A stretch of DNA of 42,560 nt from Rhodospirillaceae bacterium (GCA_020852595.1 JADZAK010000016.1:1-42560); one strand, 5' to 3'. Shown: positions 19,642 to 27,429, numbered from the stretch's first letter. The notes: a model not told the origin generated them from the letters alone. Numbers and translations: made by a program.

Positions 19642-19963
19642 ACCGCCTCACCGCTCCTTACGCGCCAGTCCCCCGGAACTGGGACATTCCTATCCCGTGG
19701 ATGGTAGCCGGACCCGCTGCAAAGTTCTGCTGGTTTATAATGTTTTCGACAAAGAACGGTGTTCTGCGCGATCCGGGCGGGACGCGCGCCGCGCCCTCGG
19801 GAACCGAAGCGCGCGAATCGCCGCCCATGCGCTGAAATTGCGCCGCTGAGGCACGCCCGACAGGGTTCTAGGAAGTTCGGTTACATCCCACTAGAATGAG
19901 GTTCGGGGAATTCTGGGGTCGCGGCCTTCCTATCGTGGGCCGCCTTTGGCATGGGATGAACGC
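19642..19963. promoter_or_regulatory. Divergent intergenic region, kinase / polyprenyl synthase
   Basis: About 320 bases between two divergent genes. A perfect TATAAT on the plus strand (19736-19741) is a possible -10 element for polyprenyl synthase, but no good -35 lies 17 bases upstream, so this is weak. A perfect -10 can occur by chance. No small gene, tRNA or repeat is visible. Confidence 0.3.
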
Positions 19964-20983
19964 GTGGCTACTGTCGTCAATCTGGAAACAAGCCGCCGGG
20001 CAAAAGCCAAGGCGCTCGACTCTCTGGTCGCACTGGTCGAGGAAGACCTGCGCGCGGTGAACCGCACCATCGTGGCGCGGATGCACAGCCCGGTCGCGCT
20101 GATCCCGCAACTGGCGGGCCATATCGTCGCCGCCGGCGGCAAGCGCCTGCGGCCCCTGCTCACCCTCGCCGCCACCAAGCTGTGCGGCTATGCGGGCGAA
20201 CGCCACATCAAGCTCGCGACCTGCGTCGAGTTCATTCACACCGCAACCCTGCTGCATGACGACGTTGTCGACGACAGCGAACTGCGCCGCGGCCAGTCGA
20301 GCGCCAACGCGATCTGGGGCAACCAGTCGAGCGTCCTCGTGGGCGACTTCCTGTTCAGCCGCGCGTTCGAGCTGATGGTGGAAGACGGCTCGCTGAAGGT
20401 GCTGCACATCCTGTCGCGCGCCTCCTCGGTCATCGCCGAAGGCGAAGTGCACCAGTTGCTGACTTCCAACGATACCGAGACCAGCGAAGCGCAATACCTG
20501 GAAGTGATCCAGGCCAAGACGGCTGAACTGTTCGCGGCGGCCGCGCGCATCGGCGCGGTCGTGGCCGAGCGTCCGGACGTCGAGGAAGAAGCTTTACGCG
20601 TCTATGGTCTCAACCTCGGCATCGCCTTCCAACTCATCGACGACGTGCTGGACTACTCCGCCCGCCAGGCGGAACTGGGCAAGACCGTGGGCGACGACTT
20701 CCGCGAAGGCAAGATCACACTCCCCGTGATTCTCGCTTTCCGCCGCGGCGACGACGGCGAACGCGCTTTCTGGAAGCGCACCCTTGAGACGCTGGACCAG
20801 AAGGACGGCGACCTCGCCCGCGCCATGGAACTGATGAAGACCCATTCGAGCCTCGCCGATACCGTGAACCGCGCCCGTCACTACGGCGCGGTCGCACGCG
20901 ACGCGCTGGGCATCTTCCCGGAAAGCCCGGTGAAGACGTCCCTGCTCGAGATCATCGACTTCTGTATCGAGCGCGCCTACTAA
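19964..20983 (+). CDS. ispB: Polyprenyl diphosphate synthase (octa/decaprenyl type)
   Basis: A 339-residue trans-prenyltransferase that builds the long isoprenoid chain of ubiquinone. The first Asp-rich motif is LLHDDVVDDSELRRG and the second is FQLIDDVLDY; AAGGKRLRPLLTLAA is the conserved IPP-binding loop. Small residues before the first motif (TATLLHDD) fit long-chain products, C40 or C50, though the exact length cannot be read. GTG at 19964 has GGGAT seven bases upstream and is preferred; a TTG six codons earlier is possible. In alphaproteobacteria this gene usually diverges from the DUF2007/TrmN6 pair, which here is displaced several kilobases away. Confidence 0.93.
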   Translation: MATVVNLETSRRAKAKALDSLVALVEEDLRAVNRTIVARMHSPVALIPQLAGHIVAAGGKRLRPLLTLAATKLCGYAGERHIKLATCVEFIHTATLLHDDVVDDSELRRGQSSANAIWGNQSSVLVGDFLFSRAFELMVEDGSLKVLHILSRASSVIAEGEVHQLLTSNDTETSEAQYLEVIQAKTAELFAAAARIGAVVAERPDVEEEALRVYGLNLGIAFQLIDDVLDYSARQAELGKTVGDDFREGKITLPVILAFRRGDDGERAFWKRTLETLDQKDGDLARAMELMKTHSSLADTVNRARHYGAVARDALGIFPESPVKTSLLEIIDFCIERAY

Positions 20984-21222
20984 CCGGCGCGGCGATGGCA
21001 ATGATGGCGACGTTACCCACGAAGACCTTGCTGTAGAAGGCCTTCCGTGTGGTTCGCATGAATTGTAACGGCGGCATGACGGCGCATTGCCGTCGCCATC
21101 GATCGATGACCTTCCCGTGAACTCCCTGGCAGAGCACATTTTTTGTCGCAAGGCCCCTGCCCAGGACCCGCTCGATTAGTATAATGCGCTCCCCACCACA
21201 CCCCCAGGGAGGAATATTTCCT

Positions 21223-21975
21223 ATGAAGCTTCGTACACTGAGCGTTATCGCCATCGCCGCCGGCCTCGCGTTCGGCGCCGCGAACGCGCAAACCGTTTCC
21301 GACGCCGTGAAGTCCGCCGTCGCCGACGCCGGCCGTCCGGCCGCCGACAAGGAACGCGACGCGAACCGCAAGCCCGCCGAAATCACCGCCTTCGCGGGCG
21401 TGAAGGCCGGTGACGTGGTGGCCGACATCAATCCGGGCGGCGGCTACTTCACCCGCATCTTCTCCAAGACCGTTGGCGCGAAGGGCAAGGTTTACGCGCT
21501 CGTGTCCGACGCCGCTGTCGCGAAGCGTCCCGAAGCGGCCGACGGCGTGAAGGCCATCGCGGCCGACAAGGCCTACGGCGGCAACATCGAAGTCGTGATC
21601 TCCGACTTCGCGAACATGAAGAGCGCGATGCCGCTCGATGTGGCCTGGACCTCGTGGAACTACCACGACTTCAAGAACCGCGGCGGCTCGTTCACGGCGA
21701 ACATGAACAAGGCGATCTTCGCGGCCCTGAAGCCGGGCGGCACCTACATCGTGATCGACCACGCCGCCGCCAAGGACGCGGCCGGCGACGTCACGGAAAA
21801 GCTGCACCGCGTCAGCCCCGAAGTCGTGAAGCAAGAAGCGATGGCGGCCGGCTTCAAGCTGGAAGCCGAAAGCAATCTCCTCTCGCACGCCGACGACAAC
21901 CACACGAGCCCCGTGTTCGACGGCGCCGTGCGCGGCAAGACGGACTCCTTCCTCCTCAAATTCCGTAAGCCGTAA
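21223..21975 (+). CDS. Exported class I SAM methyltransferase-like protein
   Basis: A 250-residue protein with a signal peptide (KLRTLSVIAIAAGLAFGAA, cleavage at ANA-QT), which is unusual for a methyltransferase fold. The SAM-binding motif I is VVADINPGGGYFTRIF, and later blocks are LDVAWTSWNYHDF and ALKPGGTYIVIDHAA. Relatives form a group of predicted periplasmic methyltransferases (COG4798 type). SAM is not expected in the periplasm, so the real ligand or activity is unclear. GGGAGGAAT is well placed before the ATG, and a TATAAT at 21180-21185 may be its -10. The frame extends 13 codons further upstream but without signal-peptide character. Confidence 0.85.
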   Translation: MKLRTLSVIAIAAGLAFGAANAQTVSDAVKSAVADAGRPAADKERDANRKPAEITAFAGVKAGDVVADINPGGGYFTRIFSKTVGAKGKVYALVSDAAVAKRPEAADGVKAIAADKAYGGNIEVVISDFANMKSAMPLDVAWTSWNYHDFKNRGGSFTANMNKAIFAALKPGGTYIVIDHAAAKDAAGDVTEKLHRVSPEVVKQEAMAAGFKLEAESNLLSHADDNHTSPVFDGAVRGKTDSFLLKFRKP

Positions 21976-21990
21976 GAGCTAAAACCGAGC

Positions 21991-22022
21991 CCCCTGCCGG
22001 GGAGGCCTTTCCCGGCAAGGGG
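21991..22022 (+). terminator. Hairpin after the methyltransferase-like gene
   Basis: CCCC-T-GCCGGG pairs with CCCGGC-AA-GGGG across a nine-base loop, 15 bases after the stop codon. No T-run follows. It may be a mRNA 3' end together with the stronger hairpin just downstream. Confidence 0.5.
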
Positions 22023-22037
22023 TTAGGGCGAAAAAAA

Positions 22038-22076
22038 GGGGCCGGACAGCGCTTGCGCTGCCCGGCCCCTCTGTTT
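22038..22076 (+). terminator. Strong rho-independent terminator
   Basis: GGGGCCGG-A-CAGCGC pairs with GCGCTG-C-CCGGCCCC around a two-base centre, a 14-base-pair stem with one mismatch. It is preceded by seven A (22031-22037) and followed by TCTGTTT, so it may work in both directions. It ends transcription before tRNA-Pro. Confidence 0.75.
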
Positions 22077-22095
22077 ATAAGCACGCCTCGATGAT

Positions 22096-22172
22096 CGGAG
22101 CGTAGCTCAGCCTGGTAGAGCGCTGCTTTCGGGAGGCAGAGGTCGCAGGTTCGACTCCTGTCGCTCCGACCA
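22096..22172 (+). tRNA. tRNA-Pro (anticodon CGG)
   Basis: A 77-base tRNA with encoded CCA. The acceptor stem pairs CGGAGCG with CGCTCCG, followed by A73 and CCA. The D arm is GTAGCTCAGCCTGGTAGAGC. The anticodon stem CTGCT/GGCAG encloses loop TTCGGGA with anticodon CGG at 22130-22132 and G37, as in tRNA-Pro. The T loop is TTCGACT. C1-G72 is also the proline identity pattern. It decodes CCG. The hipBA module follows 120 bases downstream, but no copy of the tRNA 3' end was seen beyond hipA. Confidence 0.97.
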
Positions 22173-22293
22173 TTCAAAATCAGGGCTTATGGGGAAGCGC
22201 CCGAACGCTCCCCGCCCAATCCCCCTCGCTAAACCTCTCGTTTCACAATTGCAGAATGTGACTGTTTGTCGGCCTTGGGCCGTGCAGACATCC

Positions 22294-22363
22294 ATACGCA
22301 TTCGCGCATAGCCCATATTAATACGCATTTGCGTATATTGACTTTTTATACGCAATCTCGTAT
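22294..22363 (+). promoter_or_regulatory. Three operator copies for HipB, 27-bp period
   Basis: Three 16-base sites lie at 22294-22309 (ATACGCATTCGCGCAT), 22321-22336 (ATACGCATTTGCGTAT, a perfect palindrome) and 22348-22363 (ATACGCAATCTCGTAT). Their starts are exactly 27 bases apart. A further half-site, ATACG, is at 22376. The third overlaps the -10 element. HipB-type antitoxins bind several palindromes and repress their own operon, so these are the expected operators. Confidence 0.8.
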
Positions 22364-22366
22364 ATT
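22338..22366 (+). promoter_or_regulatory. hipBA promoter
   Basis: TTGACT (22338-22343), a 17-base spacer and TATATT (22361-22366) form a near-consensus sigma-70 promoter. It lies between and across the second and third operator copies, so bound HipB should block polymerase. The expected transcript start is near 22373, about 30 bases before the hipB ATG. Confidence 0.75.
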
Positions 22367-22403
22367 CATGCGGATATACGGGAAGACGGGCAGGGTCTTA
22401 CAC

Positions 22404-22655
22404 ATGGAACAAGCCGTTCGAACCATCCAACAACTGGGGGCCGTCGTCCGCCGCGAACGCAAAAAAAAGAACCTCACCCAGCTCGGTCTCGGCGAAAAAG
22501 TGCATATGCGCCAAGCTACGGTCTCAAAGTTAGAGGCCGGCGAACCAGCCACGCAGCTCCGTGTCCTATTTGACGTGCTGAGCGCACTCGGCCTCGAGAT
22601 TGCCATCCGGCCCCGCTCACGCGCCGCCGCCAAGATCGAAGAAATCACCTTCTGA
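22404..22655 (+). CDS. hipB: HipB-like antitoxin, XRE family
   Basis: An 83-residue helix-turn-helix antitoxin. RTIQQLGAVVRRERKKKN is helix 1, then LTQLGLGEKVHMRQATVSKL is the DNA-binding turn and EAGEPATQLRVLFDVLSALG completes the fold, ending with LEIAIRPRS, the strand that dimerises HipB. It should neutralise HipA and repress the operon through the upstream palindromes. The ATG at 22404 matches the HipB start; earlier in-frame ATGs lie within the operator and promoter region and are unlikely. It is followed by hipA with a one-base gap. Confidence 0.9.
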   Translation: MEQAVRTIQQLGAVVRRERKKKNLTQLGLGEKVHMRQATVSKLEAGEPATQLRVLFDVLSALGLEIAIRPRSRAAAKIEEITF

Positions 22656-22656
22656 C

Positions 22657-23976
22657 ATGGCGCGGACGCCCACACATCCACCGCTCAACGTTTTCCTCAA
22701 TAGCCGCCTTGTCGGCGTGCTGCGGCGCGCGAGTAGCGGGGCTATCGATTTTCAATACGATGACTCTTGGCTTGCTTGGCAGCATGCGCTGCCGATTTCG
22801 CTTTCAATGCCGCTGCGAGAGGACAGGTACATCGGAGAGCCGGTCGCCGCTGTATTCGAAAATCTACTTCCCGACAACAATGACATTCGCCGGCATCTCG
22901 CCGAGCGTGTTGGCGCCGAAGGGACCGACGCCTATCAGCTCCTCTCCGTGATCGGCCGTGACTGCGTCGGCGCGCTTCAATTCTTACCTGACGGCAAGGA
23001 ACCCGATCCTCCCGGCGCAATAAATGCGAAACCGGTCAGCGATGAAGAAATCGAGAGGATCGTAACAGACCTCAAGCGGAATCCGCTGGGCCTCGATCAT
23101 GACGATGAATTCCGAATCTCCATTGCCGGCGCTCAGGAGAAAACCGCGTTGCTATTCTGGAAGGGCGGTTGGCACATTCCGCACGGCACGACCGCAACGA
23201 CGCACATCTTCAAACCTCAAATTGGGCGCCTTCCAAACGGAACAGATCTCTCGAACAGCGTTGAAAATGAACACCTGTGTTTACGTCTCGCCGACGAGCT
23301 TGGCTTGCCGACGGCCAATTCCGAGATACGTGACTTTGGGAGCAAGCGTGTCCTTGTCGTCGAGCGCTTCGACCGACATTGGACGCCGGAGGGGCGCCTC
23401 TTACGTCTTCCGCAAGAAGATTCCTGCCAAGCCCTCTCCGTTCCCCCGGCTCGAAAGTATGAGTCGCATGGCGGCCCAGGCATGCCGCGAATCATGGAAC
23501 TGCTCAAAGGCAGCGATGATCCGGAGGAAGATCAACGCGCGTTCTTCAAAGCGATAATCCTGTTTTGGCTGCTGGGGGCTACCGACGGGCACGCAAAAAA
23601 TTTCAGTGTCTTCTTGCAGCCGGGTGGACGATATCGACTGACGCCGCTCTACGATATCATCTCGGCACAACCGAGCGCCGACAGCGGCCAAATCACGAAA
23701 AACAAGCTCAAGCTGGCGATGGCTGTCGGCGAGAAACGCCATTACGGCATTGAGTCCATTGCGCCCCGTCACTTTATTCAGAGCGCAAAGCTATGCCGGT
23801 ATTCCGCACAGGAAGTCGATAAGATCCTCGCCCAGCTTGCCGATGATGCTCACGTAGCCTTTCAGCGCGTAAGGACATCCCTGCCCCCCAACTTTCCGGA
23901 GCTTGTTTTGTCCTCCTTCTCGCGTGCGCTCGAAAATCGAGTCCACCAGATCAGGCTCCATCAAAAGCTTTCGTAA
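22657..23976 (+). CDS. hipA: HipA-like serine/threonine kinase toxin
   Basis: A 439-residue type II toxin, the same length as E. coli HipA (440), which phosphorylates glutamyl-tRNA synthetase and arrests growth. S155 in FRISIAGAQEKTALL corresponds to the autophosphorylated Ser of the P-loop-like motif, D310 in GATDGHAKNFS is the catalytic base, and D333 in LYDIIS binds metal. The kinase looks intact. The ATG comes one base after the hipB stop, so the two are cotranslated. Base composition appears more AT-rich than the flanking genes, consistent with a horizontally acquired module beside a tRNA gene. Its target here is inferred, not shown. Confidence 0.93.
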   Translation: MARTPTHPPLNVFLNSRLVGVLRRASSGAIDFQYDDSWLAWQHALPISLSMPLREDRYIGEPVAAVFENLLPDNNDIRRHLAERVGAEGTDAYQLLSVIGRDCVGALQFLPDGKEPDPPGAINAKPVSDEEIERIVTDLKRNPLGLDHDDEFRISIAGAQEKTALLFWKGGWHIPHGTTATTHIFKPQIGRLPNGTDLSNSVENEHLCLRLADELGLPTANSEIRDFGSKRVLVVERFDRHWTPEGRLLRLPQEDSCQALSVPPARKYESHGGPGMPRIMELLKGSDDPEEDQRAFFKAIILFWLLGATDGHAKNFSVFLQPGGRYRLTPLYDIISAQPSADSGQITKNKLKLAMAVGEKRHYGIESIAPRHFIQSAKLCRYSAQEVDKILAQLADDAHVAFQRVRTSLPPNFPELVLSSFSRALENRVHQIRLHQKLS

Positions 23977-24163
23977 CAGGCAATAAAAATCCCGATATTT
24001 CAAATACATACGGCCCCAGAACACGGGTGGACCGTTGTCGTTACAGGCCGTTTTCAGGGCCGCGCCCAACGCCCCGCCTCGCACGAACTTTCCCCCGCAG
24101 GGTCCGCCATGCCATGCTGCCGCGTCTTTTTATCCCGCCACCGCATGAAGGGGACGCATTCGC

Positions 24164-25069
24164 ATGGGACATATTCCGGACCGCAAAAAAGCTTCTGACT
24201 TTCCGCAGGAGCTCTTGAACCTCCTGGACGGCTACGTGCACGGCCGCCTGAGCCGCCGCGATTTCATCGATCACGCCCAGAAGTTCACGGTCGCCGGCGC
24301 CACGGGCGCGGCGCTCGTCGAAATGCTGCGGCCCAACTTCGCCTGGGCGGTGCAGGTTCAGCCGGACGACAAGCGCATCAAGAGCGAGCGCGTCGAAATC
24401 CCCTCGCCGCAGGGCAACGGCTCGATCAAGGGCTATCTGGTGAAGCCCGCCGCCATGAAGGGCAAGCTGCCGGTGGTGATCGTCGTGCACGAGAACCGCG
24501 GTCTCAACCCCTACATCGAGGACGTTGCCCGCCGTTTGGCGGCGGCGAACTTCATCGCCCTGGCTCCGGACGGCTTGTCATCGATGGGTGGATACCCCGG
24601 GGACGAGGAAACCGGCGTCGCGATGTTCCAGAAAATCGACCGCGCGAAGCTGACGGAAGACTTCGTCGCCTCGGCGGCGTGGCTCAAGAAGCATCCCGAC
24701 AGCAACGGTAAGCTCGGGGGTGTCGGTTTTTGCTTCGGCGGCGGTGTCGTGAATACGCTTGCGGTCCGCCTCGGCGCGGATTTCAACGCCGGCGTGCCCT
24801 TCTACGGCGCCCAACCGAAGACGGAGGACGTGCCGAAGATCAAGGCGCCGATCAACGCGCAGTATGGCGGCCTGGACGAGCGCATCAATGCGGGCTGGCC
24901 GGCGTACGAGGCGGCCCTGAAGGCCGCCAACATCCCGTATGAAGGCCACATCTACGCCAACGCCAACCATGGCTTCCACAACGACACCACGCCGCGCTAC
25001 GACGAAAAGGCGGCGAAGGAAGCTTGGGACCGTACCCTCGGCTGGTTTGAAAAATACCTGCGCGCTTAG
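24164..25069 (+). CDS. Dienelactone hydrolase family protein, Tat-exported
   Basis: A 301-residue alpha/beta hydrolase of the dienelactone hydrolase (carboxymethylenebutenolidase) family. The catalytic triad is visible: nucleophile Cys in VGFCFGGGVV, Asp in YGGLDERI and His in NHGFHND. The N-terminus holds a twin-arginine motif, LSRRDFIDHAQKF, followed by a moderately hydrophobic stretch, so it is probably exported folded by Tat, with about 65 residues before the hydrolase core. Relatives of this longer type are widespread and mostly uncharacterised. Hydrolysis of an ester or lactone in the periplasm is likely, substrate unknown. Confidence 0.9.
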   Translation: MGHIPDRKKASDFPQELLNLLDGYVHGRLSRRDFIDHAQKFTVAGATGAALVEMLRPNFAWAVQVQPDDKRIKSERVEIPSPQGNGSIKGYLVKPAAMKGKLPVVIVVHENRGLNPYIEDVARRLAAANFIALAPDGLSSMGGYPGDEETGVAMFQKIDRAKLTEDFVASAAWLKKHPDSNGKLGGVGFCFGGGVVNTLAVRLGADFNAGVPFYGAQPKTEDVPKIKAPINAQYGGLDERINAGWPAYEAALKAANIPYEGHIYANANHGFHNDTTPRYDEKAAKEAWDRTLGWFEKYLRA

Positions 25070-25076
25070 GCAAAGC

Positions 25077-25102
25077 GAGGCCGCGGCAAAAGCCGCGGCC
25101 TC
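25077..25102 (+). terminator. Perfect hairpin after the hydrolase gene
   Basis: GAGGCCGCGGC pairs perfectly with GCCGCGGCCTC around loop AAAA, eight bases after the stop codon. No T-run follows. It lies 33 bases before the second nuclease gene and probably reduces readthrough or stabilises the upstream mRNA. Confidence 0.6.
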
Positions 25103-25134
25103 TGCTGAGCGGAACTCTGCGGAGCGCGAAAGGC

Positions 25135-25932
25135 ATGATGCGCCGTTTCCTGGCAACGACCGTTTTCTTGTACGCGAGCTTGAACGCACCCGCTCACGCC
25201 TGGGATGGCGCGGGACACCGCATGGCCTGCATGAAAGCCTGGCGCGAACTGAGCGATCCCGCGCGCGCCGCCGTGTCCGCCCTCCTCGCAGTCAAGACGC
25301 CGGAAGAATTTTCCGGCGCCTGCACATGGGCCGATGACGCGGTCGCCAAGCGGCCGGAAACCGCCGGCTGGCACTTCATCAATGTCCCCAAGACCGCGCG
25401 CACCGTCGACCTCGCGCGCGATTGCAAGGCGCCCGCAAGCTGCGTCGTGGAGCAAATCGACCGCCAGACGGAAATCCTGGCCGGCCCGGCGCCGAAGGCC
25501 GCGCGCGCCGAAGCCCTTCGGTTCCTCGCGCACCTGATGGCCGATCTCCATCAACCGCTCGATGTCGCCTTTGCCGAGGATCACGGCGGCAGGGACATCA
25601 AAATCACATTTTTGGGCAAGCCCACCGACATGCATGCCTTGTGGGATTCCTTGATCCTCAACGCGTCCAATCCACCCAGCCGCGGTTATACCCCGTTCCT
25701 GCAGGAGATGGCCGACCGGCACAACCGCGAACGCTGGACCGTCGGCACGGCGAAGGACTGGGCGGAGGAAACCTTGTGGGTCATGCGCGCGCCGCCCACG
25801 GGCTATGTCGGCAATCCCGGCGGTGTCGCCTTCGACGAAATCTATGTCGAGCAGAACTATCTGGTGGCGACGGATCAGATCGACAAAGCCGGTGTGCGCC
25901 TGGCTTTCGTGCTGAACGGCATTTTCAAATAG
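25135..25932 (+). CDS. S1/P1 nuclease (paralogue 2, altered zinc ligand)
   Basis: A 265-residue secreted nuclease of the S1/P1 family. Signal peptide cleavage at AHA-W gives W23 as the mature N-terminus, as in the zinc-dependent enzymes. Ligands W23, H28, D67, H80, H133, D137, H167 and D171 are in place. The position equivalent to P1 His126 is D143: the motif reads DLHQPLD where paralogue 1 and most family members have DLHQPLH. Asp can bind zinc, so activity may be kept with altered metal use. The two genes share GYVGNPGG and DQI-KAGVRLA near the C-terminus, showing common origin. It lies behind a hairpin after the hydrolase gene. Confidence 0.92.
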   Translation: MMRRFLATTVFLYASLNAPAHAWDGAGHRMACMKAWRELSDPARAAVSALLAVKTPEEFSGACTWADDAVAKRPETAGWHFINVPKTARTVDLARDCKAPASCVVEQIDRQTEILAGPAPKAARAEALRFLAHLMADLHQPLDVAFAEDHGGRDIKITFLGKPTDMHALWDSLILNASNPPSRGYTPFLQEMADRHNRERWTVGTAKDWAEETLWVMRAPPTGYVGNPGGVAFDEIYVEQNYLVATDQIDKAGVRLAFVLNGIFK

Positions 25933-25952
25933 CCGCCCGTTTCAAATAGCCG
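25923..25952 (+). repeat. 13-bp direct repeat over the nuclease stop codon
   Basis: TTTCAAATAGCCG occurs at 25923-25935 and 25940-25952, four bases apart. The first copy carries the last codons and TAG stop of the nuclease gene. This looks like a small tandem duplication. Confidence 0.6.
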
Positions 25953-26032
25953 TTCGCACAACCCCTTGATTGCGTAACGAAGAAGGTGTCCGCGGCGTTG
26001 TACCGGCACCTTCATTTGTTACGGAGTTCATC

Positions 26033-26401
26033 ATGTTCCACACCGCGAAACGCAACCTGCTCATTGCAGCCGCCGCGAGTGCGGGCCTCGCGCTCGCACA
26101 CACCGCATTCGCCGCGACGGAGGAGAAGCTTTCAGAACCCGAACTCTTGAAGCTCAATGCGTGCATGGCGATGACAAAGGAGATCTTGGCGCAAGACGCT
26201 CAATGCGGCGTCGTCATCAAGAAGGCGAACATCACCGCGAGCGATATTGAAAAGATGCGCAAGTGTGAGGGGAAAATGAACATCGACGTCACCAAGGACG
26301 CGGACTGCGCCGCGATGATCAAGAAGCATCCGGACCTCGTGCGGGGCCATGGCGAATTGGAGGCCGATACGAATATCGACGCAAAGCCCCCGGAGAAGTA
26401 A
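26033..26401 (+). CDS. Small secreted hypothetical protein
   Basis: A 122-residue protein with a signal peptide (KRNLLIAAAASAGLALAH, cleavage after AFA). The mature part is charged and helical, with four Cys residues (NACMAM, QCGVV, KCEGKM, DCAAM), enough for two disulfides, and a Lys/Glu-rich end. I do not recognise the family. A hairpin with arms GAAGGTG and CACCTTC (25982-26013) lies in its 5' region. The frame extends 21 codons upstream without signal-peptide features, so this ATG is chosen. Confidence 0.72.
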   Translation: MFHTAKRNLLIAAAASAGLALAHTAFAATEEKLSEPELLKLNACMAMTKEILAQDAQCGVVIKKANITASDIEKMRKCEGKMNIDVTKDADCAAMIKKHPDLVRGHGELEADTNIDAKPPEK

Positions 26402-26521
26402 GATTTTTCAATGTCTTAGTGGGCGCATTCGCGGCGGGGCCTACCGGCGGGTTGCCCGCCGCCGGAACATTACACGGTACGGCTGCGTTATGGCCTCAGC
26501 GAACCTGCTTGGCATTTTTTT

Positions 26522-26737
26522 ATGACTGTTCTCAGCACCGTACCGAAACAAGGCTCCGTGAAGAAAGCGTCCGAATACCGTCAGCACGCAAAGGAATGCC
26601 GTACGCTCGCCGCGCAGTCCGTGTCTGAAGAACATCGCAAACAGCTCGCCGCGATGGCCGATACCTGGGAAACTCTCGCCCTCGAGCGCGAAAAGACCGC
26701 CGCCAAGGAGAGCGCGAGTTTCGTGCGCGCACATTAG
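26522..26737 (+). CDS. Short helical protein of the 'SEYRQHA' type
   Basis: A 71-residue charged helical protein: SEYRQHAKECRTLAAQSVSE, then HRKQLAAMADTWETLALERE. Very similar short proteins (EYR-x-x-A-x-x-C-R-x-L-A, then M-A-x-x-W-x-x-L-A) are abundant in Rhizobiales and related alphaproteobacteria. Their function is unknown. It has no signal peptide or membrane segment and stands alone between two secreted-protein genes. Confidence 0.75.
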   Translation: MTVLSTVPKQGSVKKASEYRQHAKECRTLAAQSVSEEHRKQLAAMADTWETLALEREKTAAKESASFVRAH

Positions 26738-26772
26738 AAAACCAAACACTCGCCTTTGTCGTCTGCGCGCGC

Positions 26773-27033
26773 TTAACGCCAGCGCGGATTGTTGGGGCGT
26801 GAATCGAAGCGATTTGGGATGCCGTCACCGTCCCTGTCCCGATCGAAGCGATTCGGGATTCCATCCCAATCGCGGTCGCGCGCGCCGTAGCCATAACCGC
26901 GGGGCGCGTAATATCCGTCATTGTAGGAAGAAACGCCGAATGACGTGTACGACCCGCCGTCGGCGCACGCCGCAAGGCCGGCGGTGGAGACAATAAGGGC
27001 CGCGCCTATAACAACTTTCACCGATGCTTTCAT
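26773..27033 (-). CDS. Small lipoprotein with DxDxDG calcium-type repeats
   Basis: An 86-residue lipoprotein. The signal peptide ends in a lipobox with Cys23 (STAGLAACADGG). After a Gly/Tyr-rich linker come two copies of a thrombospondin-type-3-like unit, RDWDGIPNRFD and RDGDGIPNRFDSRP, whose Asp residues are spaced as in calcium-binding loops. A separating DRDRD joins them. It is probably anchored in the outer membrane facing the periplasm or cell surface. The start has GGAGG nearby upstream. Its partner is unknown. Confidence 0.78.
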   Translation of the reverse strand: MKASVKVVIGAALIVSTAGLAACADGGSYTSFGVSSYNDGYYAPRGYGYGARDRDWDGIPNRFDRDRDGDGIPNRFDSRPNNPRWR

Positions 27034-27307
27034 GTGAACCTCCGATCTGAAGATAGAGATTCAACACGCTGAGCAGGGCCCCGGTGAGGCCGAAGTGTGG
27101 TTATTTGATGCCGACGCGTCTTAAACGCGTACAAACACGGCGCATGCGCCGCTTTCCGCGTTATTTCGCTGACTTCTTGTTCATGTCGGGCCTTCAACGT
27201 GAACAAGTTCCGCGTCATGCCGTTGGCTTTTCACAGACGCGGCCGAGTGTGACAGCTTGGTCATTCTGCAACCATGGCGCCGTCAGGTTCCGGTCCTTAA
27301 GTTTCAG

Positions 27308-27342
27308 ATGTGAGCCGCAGCGCCCGTCAGCGCGGCTCACAT
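27308..27342 (+). other. 11-bp perfect inverted repeat
   Basis: ATGTGAGCCGC (27308-27318) pairs exactly with GCGGCTCACAT (27332-27342) around a 13-base loop. It has no T-run, so it is not a terminator by itself. It could be a structured RNA element or a protein-binding palindrome. Confidence 0.6.
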
Positions 27343-27380
27343 CCCGCGAAGCCCGCCCCCCTTCGGACTTCGCACACAGG

Positions 27381-27421
27381 CGGCTCCAATCCAAACTTGG
27401 ATTGGAGCCGCTGCTGTTTTT
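27381..27421 (+). terminator. Rho-independent terminator, plus strand (first of two)
   Basis: CGGCTCCAATCCAA (27381-27394) pairs exactly with TTGGATTGGAGCCG (27397-27410), followed by CTGCTG and TTTTT (27417-27421). The 12-base tail GCTGCTGTTTTT is repeated after the next hairpin. Confidence 0.75.
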
Positions 27422-27429
27422 AGGCGCGC

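Noticed and set aside
22096-24163. Genomic island integrated at tRNA-Pro with direct repeats
   Set aside because: No integrase and no repeat of the tRNA 3' end were found on the far side of hipA; only the position and base composition suggest transfer.
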